Origin: an uncultured Luteimonas sp.
GTDB taxonomy: Bacteria; Pseudomonadota; Gammaproteobacteria; Xanthomonadales; Xanthomonadaceae
Assembly (NCBI GenBank): GCA_934541015.1
Contig: CAKTDC010000011.1
Span: 23,054-87,053 of the forward strand
DNA: 64,000 nt
Direction of reading: 5' to 3'
The notes beneath the pieces were generated by a model. It saw only the letters and a program-made list of their open reading frames with translations. It did not search any database and had not been told where the DNA came from. Shown here in pieces: positions 1 through 10,504 of the stretch. Positions within the stretch are counted from its first letter, which is position 1. Each line of letters opens with the position of its first letter. The position numbers and the translations under genes are program-made.

Positions 1-160
1 GGCGTCCGCCGTCGCCGCATGCTGCGGCGGCGGTCGCCCCTGGCAGGTCAGCGGGCCATCCCCGGGGAACCGGCAGGCAGGCGTCCGGTCAAAGGACGCG
101 ATAGCGGATTCATGAAGAGATCATCACCCTTGCGGATCGATCGTCACAACGGAGCAGTCA

Positions 161-1510
161 ATGTCACGCAGCGGTAGCGCAATGGGCGGCATCGGCGCGG
201 GCCTGGGCAAGTTCACCGAACTGCGCCAGCGCCTGCTGTTCGTGGTCGGCGCGCTGATCGTCTACCGGATCGGCTGCTTCATCCCGGTGCCGGGCGTGAA
301 CCCCGAGGCGATGCTGCAGCTGATGGAGCAGCAGCAGGGCACCATCGTGGACATGTTCAACATGTTCTCCGGTGGCGCGCTGGAGCGGTTCAGCCTGTTC
401 GCGCTGAACGTGATCCCCTACATCTCGGCCTCGATCGTCATGCAGCTGATGGTGCAGATCGTGCCCAGCCTCAAGGCGATCCAGAAGGAGGGCGAATCCG
501 GCCGCCGGCGCATCACCCAGTGGTCCCGGATCGGTTCGATCCCGCTGGCGATCTTCCAGTCCGCGGGCATCGCCGTGGCGCTGCAGAGCCAGGGTGCCGG
601 CAGCGGCATCCCGGTGGTCTACGCCCCGGGCATCGGCTTCGTGCTCACGGCCATCGTCGCCCTGACCGCCGGCACCATGTTCCTGGTCTGGCTGGGCGAG
701 CAGGTGACCGAGCGCGGCATCGGCAACGGCGTGTCGCTGATCATCTTCGCCGGTATCGTCGCCGGGCTGCCGAGCGCGATCATCAGCACGGTCGAGTCCG
801 CCCGCAACGGCGACCTGAGCCCGATCGCGCTGATCCTGATCGCGCTGATCGTGGTCGCCTTCACCTTCTTCGTGGTGTTCGTCGAGCGCGGGCAGCGCCG
901 GATCACGGTGAACTACGCGCGCCGCCAGGGCGGCCGCAACGCGTACATGAACCAGACCTCGTTCCTGCCGCTGAAGCTGAACATGGCCAGCGTGATCCCG
1001 GCGATCTTCGCGTCGTCGATCATCATGTTCCCGGCCACCGTGACCACCTGGTTCGGCCAGGCGGGGGCGGCCAGCTGGCTGCAGCGCGCCGCGCAGGCGC
1101 TGTCGCCGGGCGAGCCGCTCTACATCCTGCTCTACGCCGGCCTGATCGCGGGGTTCACCTTCTTCTACACCGCGCTGGTCTTCAACTCGCAGGAGACGGC
1201 CGACAACCTCAAGAAGTCGGGCGCCCTGATCCCGGGCATCCGTCCGGGCAAGGCCACGGCCGAGTACATCGACGGCGTGCTGACGCGGCTGACCGCCGCC
1301 GGCGCGACCTACCTGGTGCTGGTCTGCCTGCTGCCCGAGTTCATGCGTGCCGAGCTCAACACCTCGTTCTATTTCGGCGGCACCTCGCTGCTGATCGTGG
1401 TGGTGGTGGTGATGGACTTCATCGCCCAGATCCAGGCGCACCTGATGTCGCACCAGTACGAGAGCCTGCTGAAGAAGGCCAATCTCAAGGGCGGAGCGAG
1501 GACTCGCTAG
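161..1510 (+). CDS. secY: Protein translocase subunit SecY
   Basis: SecY is the channel subunit of the SecYEG translocon in the inner membrane; it passes unfolded proteins to the periplasm or into the membrane. The 449-residue product has the usual ten hydrophobic segments and family hallmarks such as [11 protein letters not shown] near residue 40, the conserved SRIGS region and a C-terminal tail ending [12 protein letters not shown]. The start at 161 gives [10 protein letters not shown], the length expected for Xanthomonadaceae SecY; an ATG at 181 would remove part of the cytoplasmic N-terminus. It is the last gene of the spc operon here, whose upstream members lie outside the window. No rpmJ gene follows it. 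Confidence 0.97.
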   Translation: MSRSGSAMGGIGAGLGKFTELRQRLLFVVGALIVYRIGCFIPVPGVNPEAMLQLMEQQQGTIVDMFNMFSGGALERFSLFALNVIPYISASIVMQLMVQIVPSLKAIQKEGESGRRRITQWSRIGSIPLAIFQSAGIAVALQSQGAGSGIPVVYAPGIGFVLTAIVALTAGTMFLVWLGEQVTERGIGNGVSLIIFAGIVAGLPSAIISTVESARNGDLSPIALILIALIVVAFTFFVVFVERGQRRITVNYARRQGGRNAYMNQTSFLPLKLNMASVIPAIFASSIIMFPATVTTWFGQAGAASWLQRAAQALSPGEPLYILLYAGLIAGFTFFYTALVFNSQETADNLKKSGALIPGIRPGKATAEYIDGVLTRLTAAGATYLVLVCLLPEFMRAELNTSFYFGGTSLLIVVVVVMDFIAQIQAHLMSHQYESLLKKANLKGGARTR

Positions 1511-1958
1511 CGCGGCACTGCCGCGCAGCCCCGGTGGACGCCCGGCCATGGATGGCCGGGCCGGACAACCCGAAGCCACCATGGCACCGCCATGGACGGC
1601 ATCGATGTCCAGGGTCGAAGCGGCGCTTGCGCGTCGCCAGGCCGAAGCCGGGAAGGCAGGAATTCACGCCGGCGCGGAGCCTGCCTCCCCCGGCACGATG
1701 GGCGACCCCCGCGGCAGTCCCGCGCGGGGGTGGATCCGGGCCGTTTCGCGCACCAGAGTAGTGCGCGGGGCCAGGCGGGGCACCCCCCCCTCCCGGCCAG
1801 CCGGGATCCGTCGCCGGAGCATGGGCACACTCCCCATGCCGGGTCGTCTGGCGCCTCCGCGCCGGCCGGCTTCCAATGCAGCCCGGGACTTTGGTACAAT
1901 TTCGTGTTCACTCCGCCGGAATTCCCGTTCCGGCCGCCAACCAGTTGGAGATCCGCGC
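1511..1958. other. Long secY-rpsM spacer without a gene
   Basis: This 448-base gap holds no convincing gene; rpmJ, often found here in other bacteria, is absent. It contains a GC-rich hairpin around the secY stop (GCGCGGC 1510-1516 with GCCGCGC 1520-1526) and another at 1541-1560 (CCCGGCCAT with ATGGCCGGG). Neither is followed by a T run, so they are not classic terminators. The right end carries the probable promoter of the alpha operon. Confidence 0.6.
1871..1900 (+). promoter_or_regulatory. Probable promoter of the rpsM (alpha) operon
   Basis: A TTCCAA (1871-1876) and a TACAAT (1895-1900) are separated by 18 bases, with TTGG directly before the -10 box. This fits a sigma-70 type promoter and lies 58 bases before rpsM. 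It is one of few AT-rich spots in the spacer. Assignment is by eye only. Confidence 0.5.
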
Positions 1959-2315
1959 ATGGCGCGTATTGCAGGTGTCAATCTGCCTGCCCAGAAGCAT
2001 GTCTGGGTCGGGCTTCAAAGCATCTACGGCATTGGCCGTACCCGTTCGAAGCAGGTCTGCGACGCGGCCGGCGTCAGCCAGTCGACCAAGATCCGCGACC
2101 TGTCCGAGCCGGAAGTCGAGCGCCTGCGCGCCGAAGTCGGCAAGTACGTGACCGAGGGCGACCTGCGTCGCGAGATCGGCATCGCGATCAAGCGCCTGAT
2201 GGACCTGGGCTGCTACCGCGGCCTGCGCCACCGTCGCGGCCTGCCCCTGCGCGGTCAGCGCACCCGGACCAATGCCCGCACCCGCAAGGGTCCGCGCAAG
2301 GCCATCAGGAAGTAA
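1959..2315 (+). CDS. rpsM: 30S ribosomal protein S13
   Basis: S13 sits in the head of the small subunit and contacts 5S rRNA/L5 of the large subunit and the P-site tRNA. The product is 118 residues, the normal length, beginning [16 protein letters not shown]. It shows the [15 protein letters not shown] motif and the basic C-terminal tail [14 protein letters not shown]. The ATG at 1959 has GGAG eight bases upstream. The reading frame is open further upstream, but those residues do not belong to S13. It is the first gene of the alpha operon. Confidence 0.97.
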   Translation: MARIAGVNLPAQKHVWVGLQSIYGIGRTRSKQVCDAAGVSQSTKIRDLSEPEVERLRAEVGKYVTEGDLRREIGIAIKRLMDLGCYRGLRHRRGLPLRGQRTRTNARTRKGPRKAIRK

Positions 2316-2330
2316 TCGAGGACCCACACC

Positions 2331-2723
2331 ATGGCCAAGCCGGCAGCCGCCAAGCAGAAGAAGAAGATCAAGCGCGTCGTCACCGACGGCATCGCGCACG
2401 TCCACGCTTCCTTCAACAACACCATCGTCACCATCACCGACCGCCAGGGCAACGCCCTGTCGTGGGCCACTTCCGGTGGTTCGGGCTTCCGCGGTTCGCG
2501 CAAGTCCACCCCGTTCGCGGCGCAGGTCGCGGCCGAGAAGGCCGGCAAGGCCGCGCTCGACTACGGCGTGAAGTCGCTGGAAGTGCGAATCAAGGGCCCG
2601 GGTCCGGGTCGCGAGTCCGCCGTGCGTTCGCTGAACAACGTCGGGTACAAGATCACCAACATCATCGACGTGACGCCGATCCCGCACAACGGGTGCCGTC
2701 CGCCGAAGAAGCGTCGCGTCTAA
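2331..2723 (+). CDS. rpsK: 30S ribosomal protein S11
   Basis: S11 lies on the platform of the 30S subunit and helps shape the E-site and the Shine-Dalgarno helix region. The 130-residue product has the conserved core [17 protein letters not shown], the [11 protein letters not shown] segment, and the C-terminal [13 protein letters not shown]. It starts 15 bases after rpsM, consistent with one transcript. The lysine-rich N-terminus (KQKKKIKR) is typical of the family. Confidence 0.97.
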   Translation: MAKPAAAKQKKKIKRVVTDGIAHVHASFNNTIVTITDRQGNALSWATSGGSGFRGSRKSTPFAAQVAAEKAGKAALDYGVKSLEVRIKGPGPGRESAVRSLNNVGYKITNIIDVTPIPHNGCRPPKKRRV

Positions 2724-2737
2724 GGGGGCGATAAGAA

Positions 2738-3373
2738 ATGGCTCGTTATATCGGTCCCACCTGCAAGCTCGCGCGCCGCGAAGGCGCCGACCTCTCGCTC
2801 AAGTCCCCGAACCGCGCGCTCGACTCCAAGTGCAAGCTGGAGCAGAAGCCCGGCCAGCACGGCGCCGGCACCGGTGCGCGTCGCAGCAAGCTGTCCGACT
2901 ACGCCCTGCAGCTTCGCGAGAAGCAGAAGGTCAAGCGCATCTACGGCCTGCTCGAGCGCCAGTTCCGCAACTACTACAAGAAGGCCTCGACCCGGAAGGG
3001 CAACACCGGCGAGAACCTGCTGCAGCTGCTGGAAACCCGCCTGGACAACGTGGTCTACCGGATGGGTTTCGCGGTCACCCGGCCGTCGGCGCGCCAGCTG
3101 GTGTCGCACCGCGGCGTCACCGTCAACGGCAAGCCCGTCAACCTGCCTTCCTACCAGGTCAAGGCCGGCGACGCGATCGCGCTGTCGGAGAAGGCGCAGA
3201 AGCAGCTGCGCGTGCAGGAGGCGCTCAACATCGCCTCGACCATGGACCTGACCCCGTCGTGGATCGAGGTCGACCAGAAGAAGTTCAGCGGCGTGTTCAA
3301 GGCGGTCCCGGACCGCGGCGACCTGCCGGCCGACATCAACGAGGCGCTGATCGTCGAGCTGTACTCGAAGTAA
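2738..3373 (+). CDS. rpsD: 30S ribosomal protein S4
   Basis: S4 is a primary 16S rRNA-binding protein, and in many bacteria the translational repressor of this operon. The 211-residue product begins [16 protein letters not shown] and carries an S4 RNA-binding domain at about residues 100-165 ([20 protein letters not shown] region). Only two cysteines (C9 and C32) are seen in the N-terminal zinc-finger region, so this looks like the zinc-independent form of S4. The spacer to rpoA is 158 bases and contains no gene. Confidence 0.97.
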   Translation: MARYIGPTCKLARREGADLSLKSPNRALDSKCKLEQKPGQHGAGTGARRSKLSDYALQLREKQKVKRIYGLLERQFRNYYKKASTRKGNTGENLLQLLETRLDNVVYRMGFAVTRPSARQLVSHRGVTVNGKPVNLPSYQVKAGDAIALSEKAQKQLRVQEALNIASTMDLTPSWIEVDQKKFSGVFKAVPDRGDLPADINEALIVELYSK

Positions 3374-3531
3374 CCGTTCGCGATCGCCTCCCGGCTGCAG
3401 CGACCCGGGACACCCCCACCACCCGGCCCGAGTCCGCCAGGACCAGGGCCACCCCTTGGCAGCAAGGGGCTCCAAGCGACCAGAGCCCCCGCGTCGACGG
3501 ACGCGGCGGACCAGCAGGAGAACCTACGTAC

Positions 3532-4530
3532 ATGACAGTTTCCGCCAACCAAGTCCTGCGTCCCCGCGGCCCCCAGATCGAGCGCATCACCGGCAACCGC
3601 GCCCGGGTCGTGATCGAGCCGCTGGAGCGCGGCTATGGCCACACCCTCGGCAACGCGCTGCGCCGCGTGCTGCTGTCCTCGATCCCCGGCTACGCGATCA
3701 CCGAGGTCGAGATCGATGGCGTGCTGCACGAATACAGCACCATCGAGGGCCTGCAGGAGGACGTGCTCGAAGTCCTGCTCAACCTCAAGGACGTCGCCAT
3801 CCGCATGGGCACCGGCGACAGCTCCATGCTGAGCCTGGACAAGCAGGGCCCGGGCGTGGTCACCGCTGCCGACATCAAGACCGACCACAACGTCGAGATC
3901 CTCAATCCCGACCACGTGATCTGCCACCTGACCAAGGAAGCCTCGATCAACATGCGGCTCCGGATCGAGCGCGGCTTCGGCTACCAGCCCGCCGCCGCCC
4001 GTCGCCGCCCGGACGAGGAGACCCACGCCATCGGCCGGCTGATGCTGGACGCATCGTTCTCGCCGGTGCGCCGCGTCGCCTATGAAGTCGAGGCCGCGCG
4101 CGTCGAACAGCGCACCGACCTGGACAAGCTGGTGCTGGACATCGAGACCAACGGCACCATCGACGCCGAGGAGGCCGTGCGCACCGCCGCCGACATCCTT
4201 ACCGAGCAGCTGAGCGTGTTCGGCGATTTCACCCACCGCGACCGCGGTGGCGCCAAGCCGGCGACCCCGGGCGTCGATCCGGTGCTGCTGCGCCCGATCG
4301 ACGACCTCGAGCTGACCGTACGTTCGGCCAACTGCCTCAAGGCCGAGAGCATCTACTACATCGGCGACCTGATCCAGAAGACCGAAGTGGAGCTGCTCAA
4401 GACCCCGAACCTGGGCAAGAAGTCGCTCACCGAGATCAAGGAAGTCCTCGCCCAGCGCGGACTGTCGCTCGGCATGAAGCTGGAGAACTGGCCGCCGGCC
4501 GGCGTCGCCAGCCACGGCATGCTGGGGTAA
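3532..4530 (+). CDS. rpoA: DNA-directed RNA polymerase alpha subunit
   Basis: The alpha subunit forms the dimer on which RNA polymerase assembles, and its C-terminal domain binds UP elements and activators. The 332-residue product is the family length. The N-terminal domain (about 1-235) contains [23 protein letters not shown], here cited only as [15 protein letters not shown]. The C-terminal domain starts near residue 250 with [20 protein letters not shown] and includes the helix-hairpin-helix [12 protein letters not shown]. The ATG at 3532 follows a CAGGAG; the frame is open upstream, but that part is not RpoA. Confidence 0.98.
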   Translation: MTVSANQVLRPRGPQIERITGNRARVVIEPLERGYGHTLGNALRRVLLSSIPGYAITEVEIDGVLHEYSTIEGLQEDVLEVLLNLKDVAIRMGTGDSSMLSLDKQGPGVVTAADIKTDHNVEILNPDHVICHLTKEASINMRLRIERGFGYQPAAARRRPDEETHAIGRLMLDASFSPVRRVAYEVEAARVEQRTDLDKLVLDIETNGTIDAEEAVRTAADILTEQLSVFGDFTHRDRGGAKPATPGVDPVLLRPIDDLELTVRSANCLKAESIYYIGDLIQKTEVELLKTPNLGKKSLTEIKEVLAQRGLSLGMKLENWPPAGVASHGMLG

Positions 4531-4794
4531 GACAGCGCGTTTGCGGGCCACTGGCTCGCGCGCTGCCGAACGCCCGGCGTGCTGCGCCGGGCCGGGGATG
4601 CAGACGCGGCGCAAGCCGCGGCTCCCCCGGTAACTGGAAGTTGCAGCAGGCAGTAGACCCGCCGACGGACCCGAGTCCGCGGCACGTCCGGCAAGGGATG
4701 CCGGCCAGGACCAGCGCAGTCCGCTTTGACACCGCCAGGATGGCGACAACGACACCCACGGTTTCACTCTTCCACAGACCAAGGATCCACCGCC

Positions 4795-5169
4795 ATGCGC
4801 CACCAGAAAGCAGGCCGCAAGTTCAGCCGCACCAGCGCCCATCGCCAGGCGATGTTCAGCAACATGGCCGCGTCGCTGATCAAGCACGAACTGATCAAGA
4901 CCACCCTGCCCAAGGCCAGGGAACTGCGCCGCGTCGCCGAGCCGCTGATCACGCTGGCCAAGGTCGACAGCGTCGCCAACCGCCGCCTCGCCTTCTCGCG
5001 CCTGCGCGACAAGGAAGCGGTGGGCAACCTGTTCACCACCCTGGGCCCGCGCTACCAGTCGCGCCCGGGCGGCTACCTGCGCATCCTCAAGTGCGGCTTC
5101 CGCGCCGGCGACAATGCGCCGATGGCCTACGTCGAACTGGTCGACCGCCCGCAGCCGTCGGCCGACTGA
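4795..5169 (+). CDS. rplQ: 50S ribosomal protein L17
   Basis: L17 binds near the polypeptide exit tunnel of the large subunit. The 124-residue product starts [20 protein letters not shown] and shows the family features [14 protein letters not shown] and [15 protein letters not shown]. It is separated from rpoA by 264 bases in which no gene is seen, a long gap for this operon. A strong hairpin terminator follows 43 bases after the stop, so it is the last gene of the alpha operon. Confidence 0.97.
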   Translation: MRHQKAGRKFSRTSAHRQAMFSNMAASLIKHELIKTTLPKARELRRVAEPLITLAKVDSVANRRLAFSRLRDKEAVGNLFTTLGPRYQSRPGGYLRILKCGFRAGDNAPMAYVELVDRPQPSAD

Positions 5170-5212
5170 GACCGGTGGGGCGGACGCCGCCCGGCAAACG
5201 ATTGCAGCAGGA

Positions 5213-5237
5213 CCCCGGCCGAGGCCGGGGTTTCTGT
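5213..5237 (+). terminator. Rho-independent terminator of the alpha operon
   Basis: A stem CCCCGGC (5213-5219) pairs with GCCGGGG (5224-5230) and is followed by TTTCTGTTT. Position and T-rich tail fit the end of the rpsM-rplQ transcript. Confidence 0.8.
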
Positions 5238-5290
5238 TTCCGGGCCGGCCACCGATAATCGACTCCCATCCACATGCTCTCCCTGTCCTG

Positions 5291-5788
5291 ATGAACCCAC
5301 TGCGCTGGTCGTTCCGGCTCCAGTTCCTGCTGGGCGCGGTCATCTGTTTCGCGCTGATCGGCTTTGCGATCTTCACCCAGCTGCAGTGGGGGCTGGAGCC
5401 GTGCCCGATGTGCATCTTCCAGCGCATCGCGTTCGCGGCCCTGGGACTGGTGCTGCTGCTTGCGGCGCTGCAGGCTCCGAAGGGCCGGGCCGGCCGCGGG
5501 GTGTGGGCGGTGCTGGGAACGATCGCGGCCGCGGTGGGGGTCGGGGTCGCGGGCCGCCACGTGTGGATCCAGCTCAATCCGCCCGAGATCCCCTCCTGCG
5601 GTGCCCCGTTCGCGTTCCTGCGCGAGACCATGGACACGCCGAGCCTGATCCGCCAGGTGCTGACCGGAACCGGAGACTGCGGCGCGATCGACTGGACCTT
5701 CCTGGGCCTGTCGATGCCCTGGTGGAGCCTGGTCTGGTTCGTGCTGCTCGGCGCCTGGGCGCTGTACGCCGGACTGCGCAGGGGCTGA
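5291..5788 (+). CDS. dsbB: Disulfide bond formation protein B
   Basis: DsbB is an inner-membrane enzyme that reoxidises periplasmic DsbA and passes the electrons to quinones. The 165-residue product has four hydrophobic segments, the first active pair CPMC at C38/C41, and the second pair at C103 (PSCGAP) and C130 (GDCGA). These positions are close to those of the E. coli enzyme. The start at ATG 5291 gives a short cytoplasmic N-terminus MNPLRWSFR before the first membrane segment. It stands alone between the alpha-operon terminator and the DAHP synthase gene. Confidence 0.93.
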   Translation: MNPLRWSFRLQFLLGAVICFALIGFAIFTQLQWGLEPCPMCIFQRIAFAALGLVLLLAALQAPKGRAGRGVWAVLGTIAAAVGVGVAGRHVWIQLNPPEIPSCGAPFAFLRETMDTPSLIRQVLTGTGDCGAIDWTFLGLSMPWWSLVWFVLLGAWALYAGLRRG

Positions 5789-5801
5789 CCGGCGGCAACG
5801 G

Positions 5802-5813
5802 TTGCAGCTGCAA
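5802..5813. promoter_or_regulatory. Perfect 12-bp palindrome before the DAHP synthase gene
   Basis: TTGCAGCTGCAA is its own reverse complement and ends 27 bases before the start codon of the DAHP synthase gene. It could be an operator or a small hairpin. No known regulator motif is claimed. Confidence 0.3.
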
Positions 5814-5840
5814 TTGACGCAACGCAGCAAGGGGCGCACC

Positions 5841-7262
5841 ATGACCGATCCCGCTGAAGTACGTCCCATGAACAGGCCCGACCGCACCCTCCAGGCAGTG
5901 AACATCCCCTCCGAATGGCATCCCGGCAGCTGGCGCTCGCGCCCGGCGCTGCAGATGCCGACCTATCCGGACGAGGACGTGCTTGCCGAGGTGCAGGAGG
6001 AGCTGCGCGCGCTGCCGCCGCTGGTGACCTCGCGCGAGATCCTCTCGCTCAAGCAGCAGCTGGCCGAGGCGCAGGAAGGCAAGCGCTTCCTGCTGCAGGG
6101 CGGCGACTGCGCGGAAACCTTCGCCGAGTGCAGTTCGGAGATCATCTCCAACCGCCTGAAGGTGCTGCTGCAGATGAGCCTGGTGCTGGTGCACGGGATG
6201 AAGCTGCCGGTGGTGCGCGTGGGCCGCTTTGCCGGGCAGTATGCCAAGCCGCGTTCGGCCGACATGGAGACCCGCGGCGAGGTGTCGCTGCCGAGCTACC
6301 GCGGCGACATCGTCAACCGCCCGGACTTCAGCGCCGAGGCGCGGGTGCCGGATCCGCGGCGCATGGTCAAGGCGCATGCGCGCTCGGCCATGACCATGAA
6401 TTTCGTGCGTTCGCTGATCGACGGCGGCTTCGCCGACCTGCACCACCCCGAGTACTGGGGCCTGGGCTGGGTCAGCCAGTCGCCGCTCGCGGGCGAATAC
6501 CAGAAGATGGTCGCGGGCATCGGCGACGCCGTGCGCTTCATGGAGACGCTGGCCGGCCGCCAGATCCACAGCCTGAACCGCGTCGAGTTCTACACCTCGC
6601 ACGAGGCGCTGCTGCTGCCGTACGAGGAGGCGCAGACCCGGCAGGTGCCGCGGCAGTGGGGCTGGTTCAATCTCAGCACGCACTTCCCGTGGGTGGGCAT
6701 GCGCACCGCCGCGCTCGACGGCGCCCACGCCGAGTACTTCCGCGGCATCCGCAACCCGATCGCGGTGAAGGTCGGCCCGTCGGTGACGCCGGACCAGCTG
6801 CTGAAGCTGGTCGACCTGCTCAATCCGGACGACGAGCCCGGCCGCCTGGGCCTGATCCACCGCATGGGGGCGACCCAGGTGGCGGAGAAGCTGCCGCCGC
6901 TGCTCGACGCGGTGAAGCGCGAAGGCCGCCGCGTGCTGTGGATCTGCGACGCCATGCACGGCAACACCGAGTCGACCAGCAACGGCTACAAGACGCGGCG
7001 CTTCGACAACATCCGCAGCGAGATCGAGCAGTCCTTCGACATCCATGCCGCGGCCGGCACCCGCCTGGGCGGCGTGCACCTGGAGCTGACCGGCGAGGAC
7101 GTCACCGAATGCATCGGCGGTGCGCGCGACCTGACCGAGGTCGATCTCGGTCGCGCCTACCGGTCGACCGTGGATCCGCGCCTGAACTACGAGCAGGCGC
7201 TGGAAACGGCAATGCTGATCGTGCGCAAGCACGCCCAGCTCAATCCCCCGGTTCCCGCCTGA
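5841..7262 (+). CDS. Class II 3-deoxy-7-phosphoheptulonate synthase
   Basis: This enzyme joins phosphoenolpyruvate and erythrose 4-phosphate to give DAHP, the first step of the shikimate route to aromatic amino acids. The 473-residue product is of the class II (plant/Mycobacterium) type, unrelated in sequence to E. coli AroFGH. It shows FLLQGGDCAETF with C90, KPRSADMETRGEVSLP, AVKVGPSV and the metal-site segment CDAMHGNTES. The chosen ATG at 5841 follows AAGGGGC; a second in-frame ATG lies at 5868. No regulatory domain is added beyond the catalytic barrel, so the mode of feedback control cannot be read from the sequence. Confidence 0.93.
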   Translation: MTDPAEVRPMNRPDRTLQAVNIPSEWHPGSWRSRPALQMPTYPDEDVLAEVQEELRALPPLVTSREILSLKQQLAEAQEGKRFLLQGGDCAETFAECSSEIISNRLKVLLQMSLVLVHGMKLPVVRVGRFAGQYAKPRSADMETRGEVSLPSYRGDIVNRPDFSAEARVPDPRRMVKAHARSAMTMNFVRSLIDGGFADLHHPEYWGLGWVSQSPLAGEYQKMVAGIGDAVRFMETLAGRQIHSLNRVEFYTSHEALLLPYEEAQTRQVPRQWGWFNLSTHFPWVGMRTAALDGAHAEYFRGIRNPIAVKVGPSVTPDQLLKLVDLLNPDDEPGRLGLIHRMGATQVAEKLPPLLDAVKREGRRVLWICDAMHGNTESTSNGYKTRRFDNIRSEIEQSFDIHAAAGTRLGGVHLELTGEDVTECIGGARDLTEVDLGRAYRSTVDPRLNYEQALETAMLIVRKHAQLNPPVPA

Positions 7263-7292
7263 TCGCCGCGCACTGCGCGGGCGCAGCGGTCG

Positions 7293-7829
7293 TCAGCGGC
7301 CGCCGTGGCGCCTGCGCGCGAGGTCCTGGGCCAGCACCAGGACGATGAGCAGGTTTGCTGCGAGCACCGCGACGCCTGGCCAGCCGGGCCGCTGGACCAG
7401 CGCGTACAGTTCGAGCGGGATGTAGACCGCGGCGGAGATGCAGCCGAACCACGAGGCCCAGGCGCGTGCGCGCCAGAGCCCCCAGGCTTCGACCAGGCGC
7501 ATCAGGCCATAGGCGAGCACGACGGCGGCGGCGATGTGGACGGTGCCGGCGTCGATGCGCTGTAACAGCCAGCCGGTGATGCCGCGCCCGGGACTCAGTC
7601 CGAAGGCCGCGACCAGTCCCGCCAGCCACTGCTGCAGCACCACGGGCCCCGCCAGGTACAGGCCCCCGGCGCCGGCCAGCGCGAGCAGGCCCTTGAGACC
7701 TTCGAGCAGGGCGATCGCGCGCACCCCGGTGCGTGCGCGTGTTTCCGGGCCGCCAGCGGGCTGCGCGTCGCCGACCCCGGGCGCCTTTGCGAGGATCTCC
7801 GTCGCCGTCTGGCCGTCGGGCGTGTTCAC
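7293..7829 (-). CDS. DUF2127-type membrane protein
   Basis: This is a small integral membrane protein of 178 residues with about four hydrophobic segments. A polar N-terminal tail of about 35 residues precedes [12 protein letters not shown]. The order of segments and motifs such as [18 protein letters not shown] and [10 protein letters not shown] match what I remember of the DUF2127 family, whose function is unknown. It lies between the convergent DAHP synthase gene and typA and is read leftward, 61 bases after typA, so the two could be cotranscribed. The family assignment is from memory. Confidence 0.6.
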   Translation of the reverse strand: MNTPDGQTATEILAKAPGVGDAQPAGGPETRARTGVRAIALLEGLKGLLALAGAGGLYLAGPVVLQQWLAGLVAAFGLSPGRGITGWLLQRIDAGTVHIAAAVVLAYGLMRLVEAWGLWRARAWASWFGCISAAVYIPLELYALVQRPGWPGVAVLAANLLIVLVLAQDLARRRHGGR

Positions 7830-7890
7830 GCCAGCCCGGCCCGCTCGGAAACGGCGGGAAGCGGCCCGCCGGCGGCGAAAGGCGTGCCGC

Positions 7891-9720
7891 TCACGCCGCC
7901 CGGCTGGCGCGCTTGCGGTCGCTCTCCGACAGCAGCTTCTTGCGCAGGCGGATCGCCCTGGGCGTGACCTCGACCAGCTCGTCCTCCTCCACGAACTCCA
8001 GCGCCTGCTCCAGCGACATCCGGATCGGCGGCGTCAGCGAGATCGCGTCGTCCTTGCCCGAGGCGCGGACGTTGGTCAGCTGCTTTTCGCGCAGGGCGTT
8101 GACCACCAGGTCGTTGTCCTTGGCGTGGATGCCCACGAGCATGCCCTCGTAGATATCGGCGCCGGCGTCGACCAGCAGGCGGCCGCGCTCCTGCAGCCCC
8201 ATCAGCGCGTAGCCCGGGGCCTTGCCCTGGCCGTTGGAGATCATCACGCCGTTGGGGCGCCTGGCGATCGAGCCCTCGGCCTTCGGGCCGTAGTGGTCGA
8301 AGATGTGGAACAGCAGGCCGCTGCCGGAGGTGAGGGTCTTGAACTCGTTCTGGAAGCCGATCAGCCCGCGCGCCGGGATGATGTAGTCCAGGCGCACGCG
8401 GCCCTTGCCGTCCATCTCCATCGAGTTCAGCTGCGCCTTGCGCGTGCCCAGGCGCTCCATCACGCCGCCCTGGTGCTCGTCCTCGACGTCGACCACCAGG
8501 TGCTCGTAGGGCTCCTGCAGCACGCCGTCGATTTCGCGGATGATCACCTCGGGCCGCGACACGCCCAGTTCGTAGCCCTCGCGGCGCATGGTCTCGATCA
8601 GCACCGACAGGTGCAGCTCGCCGCGGCCGGAGACCTTGAAGCGGTCCGGATCCGCGGTGTCCTCGACCCGCAGCGCGACGTTGTGCAGGGTTTCGCGCGC
8701 CAGCCGCTCGCGGATCTGGCGGCTGGTGAGGAACCTGCCGCCGGAATATTCCTTCTGCCCGGCGAAGGGCGAGTTGTTGACCTGGAAGGTCATCGAGATC
8801 GTCGGCTCGTCGACGGTCAGGGCCGGCAGTGCCTCGGCGGCGGCGGGATCGGCGAGCGTGTCGGAGATCGACAGGCCCTCGACGCCGGACACCGCGATGA
8901 TGTCGCCGGCCCGGGCCTCGTCCACCTCGTGGCGCTCCAGGCCGAGGAAGCCGAGCACCTGCAGCACCTTGCCGCTGCGCTTCCGGCCTTCGCGGTCGAT
9001 GATGGCGACCGGCATGTTGGTGCGCACCTTGCCGCGCTGGATGCGGCCGATGCCGATCAGGCCGACGTAGCTGTTGTAGTCGAGCTGGCTGATGCGCATC
9101 TGGAACGGACCGTCCAGGTCCACCGGCGGCGCCGGCACGTGCTGCATGATCGCCTCGTACAGCGGTGTCATGTCACCCGAGCGCACGTCCTCGGTGAGGC
9201 CGGCATAGCCGTTGAGGCCCGAGGCGTAGATGATCGGGAAGTCCATCTGCTCGGAGGTGGCGCCGAGGCGGTCGAACAGGTCCCAGACCTGCTCGACCAC
9301 CCATTCCGGGCGGGCGCCCGGGCGGTCGACCTTGTTCACCACGACGATCGGCTTGAAGCCCATCGCGAAGGCCTTCTGGGTCACGAAGCGCGTCTGCGGC
9401 ATCGGCCCGTCCATGGCGTCGACCAGCAGCAGCACCGAGTCGACCATCGACAGCACCCGCTCGACCTCGCCGCCGAAGTCGGCGTGGCCGGGGGTGTCGA
9501 CGATGTTGATGCGGTTGCCGTTCCAGTCGATCGCGGTGTTCTTGGCCAGGATGGTGATGCCGCGTTCCTTCTCCTGGTCGTTGCTGTCCATCACCCGTTC
9601 GGCGAGGACGGTGCGTTCGTTCAGGGTGCCGGACTGCTTGAGCAGCTGGTCGACGAGGGTGGTCTTGCCGTGGTCGACGTGGGCGACGATGGCGATGTTG
9701 CGCAGGCGTTGGATGGACAT
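7891..9720 (-). CDS. typA: Ribosome-associated GTPase TypA/BipA
   Basis: TypA (BipA) is a translational GTPase related to EF-G and LepA. It binds the ribosome and supports growth in cold and other stress and late 50S assembly. The 609-residue product begins [18 protein letters not shown] with the P-loop [10 protein letters not shown], then the switch region [24 protein letters not shown], and [13 protein letters not shown]-like domains and the BipA C-terminal domain follow. The start is placed at 9720; the frame runs further upstream into the ppiB promoter region, but those residues do not fit the family. It is divergent from ppiB. Confidence 0.96.
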   Translation of the reverse strand: MSIQRLRNIAIVAHVDHGKTTLVDQLLKQSGTLNERTVLAERVMDSNDQEKERGITILAKNTAIDWNGNRINIVDTPGHADFGGEVERVLSMVDSVLLLVDAMDGPMPQTRFVTQKAFAMGFKPIVVVNKVDRPGARPEWVVEQVWDLFDRLGATSEQMDFPIIYASGLNGYAGLTEDVRSGDMTPLYEAIMQHVPAPPVDLDGPFQMRISQLDYNSYVGLIGIGRIQRGKVRTNMPVAIIDREGRKRSGKVLQVLGFLGLERHEVDEARAGDIIAVSGVEGLSISDTLADPAAAEALPALTVDEPTISMTFQVNNSPFAGQKEYSGGRFLTSRQIRERLARETLHNVALRVEDTADPDRFKVSGRGELHLSVLIETMRREGYELGVSRPEVIIREIDGVLQEPYEHLVVDVEDEHQGGVMERLGTRKAQLNSMEMDGKGRVRLDYIIPARGLIGFQNEFKTLTSGSGLLFHIFDHYGPKAEGSIARRPNGVMISNGQGKAPGYALMGLQERGRLLVDAGADIYEGMLVGIHAKDNDLVVNALREKQLTNVRASGKDDAISLTPPIRMSLEQALEFVEEDELVEVTPRAIRLRKKLLSESDRKRASRAA

Positions 9721-9843
9721 GGATTCGGGCACCGGGGCAGCCGCACCCCCGTGCCGGAGGGCAGGGCGCAGGCTGGGACGGGAGGGAAGCCGGGTATTAT
9801 AGCGGGTCTGTCGCCCCATCCGGGGCATCCGGAGCTGAATCAC

Positions 9844-10338
9844 ATGAGCCTGTTCGCCGTTTTCGATACCGACCGTGGCGCCATCAAGGTCGAGCTGCTG
9901 GCCGACAAGGCCCCGCTGACCGTCGCCAACTTCGTCAACCTGGCCCGCCGCGGGTTCTATGACGGGCTGAACTTCCACCGCGTGATCGCCGATTTCATGA
10001 TCCAGGGTGGCTGCCCCCAGGGCACCGGCACCGGTGGCCCGGGCTACCGCTTCGAGGACGAGACCGGCAACGGCGTGGCCCACGAGCGCGGGGTGCTGTC
10101 GATGGCCAACGCCGGTCCGAACACCAACGGCAGCCAGTTCTTCATCACCCACATCAAGACCGACTGGCTGGACGGCAAGCACACCGTGTTCGGCAAGGTG
10201 GTCGAGGGCCTGGACGTGGTCGACGCGGTGAAGCAGGGCGACGGCATCAAGTCGCTGAAGATCGAGGGCGAGGCCGATGCCGCGCTGGCGGCCAGGGCCG
10301 ACCGTGTGGCGGAGTGGAACCGGATCCTCGCCGCCTGA
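9844..10338 (+). CDS. ppiB: Peptidyl-prolyl cis-trans isomerase, cyclophilin B type
   Basis: This cytoplasmic cyclophilin speeds cis-trans isomerisation of proline peptide bonds. The 164-residue product has no signal peptide and shows the cyclophilin core: [36 protein letters not shown], and [14 protein letters not shown]. The ATG at 9844 starts [14 protein letters not shown]; an upstream extension would run through the promoter region shared with typA. A TATTAT at 9795-9800 may serve as its -10 box. Confidence 0.93.
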   Translation: MSLFAVFDTDRGAIKVELLADKAPLTVANFVNLARRGFYDGLNFHRVIADFMIQGGCPQGTGTGGPGYRFEDETGNGVAHERGVLSMANAGPNTNGSQFFITHIKTDWLDGKHTVFGKVVEGLDVVDAVKQGDGIKSLKIEGEADAALAARADRVAEWNRILAA

Positions 10339-10504
10339 TCCCCCGTGACCGGACTTGCCCGACGCGCTGCGCCGGGCAGGACGGCTCCGCGCCGGCTACC
10401 GGGACGGGGTCCAAGTGCCAGCCCGTGCTAGTATTCCGCGTTGCAGCACGGCTGGGGTCGCCGCCCCGCCGCAAGCCATTTCGCCCACTCTCGCAGGTCC
10501 CGAC

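Noticed and set aside
1511..1958. rpmJ between secY and rpsM
   Set aside because: No short frame with the L36 cysteine pattern exists on either strand.
7534..9830. Rightward frame of hundreds of codons over typA
   Set aside because: Antisense of typA; only the in-frame last part (ppiB from 9844) is a real gene.
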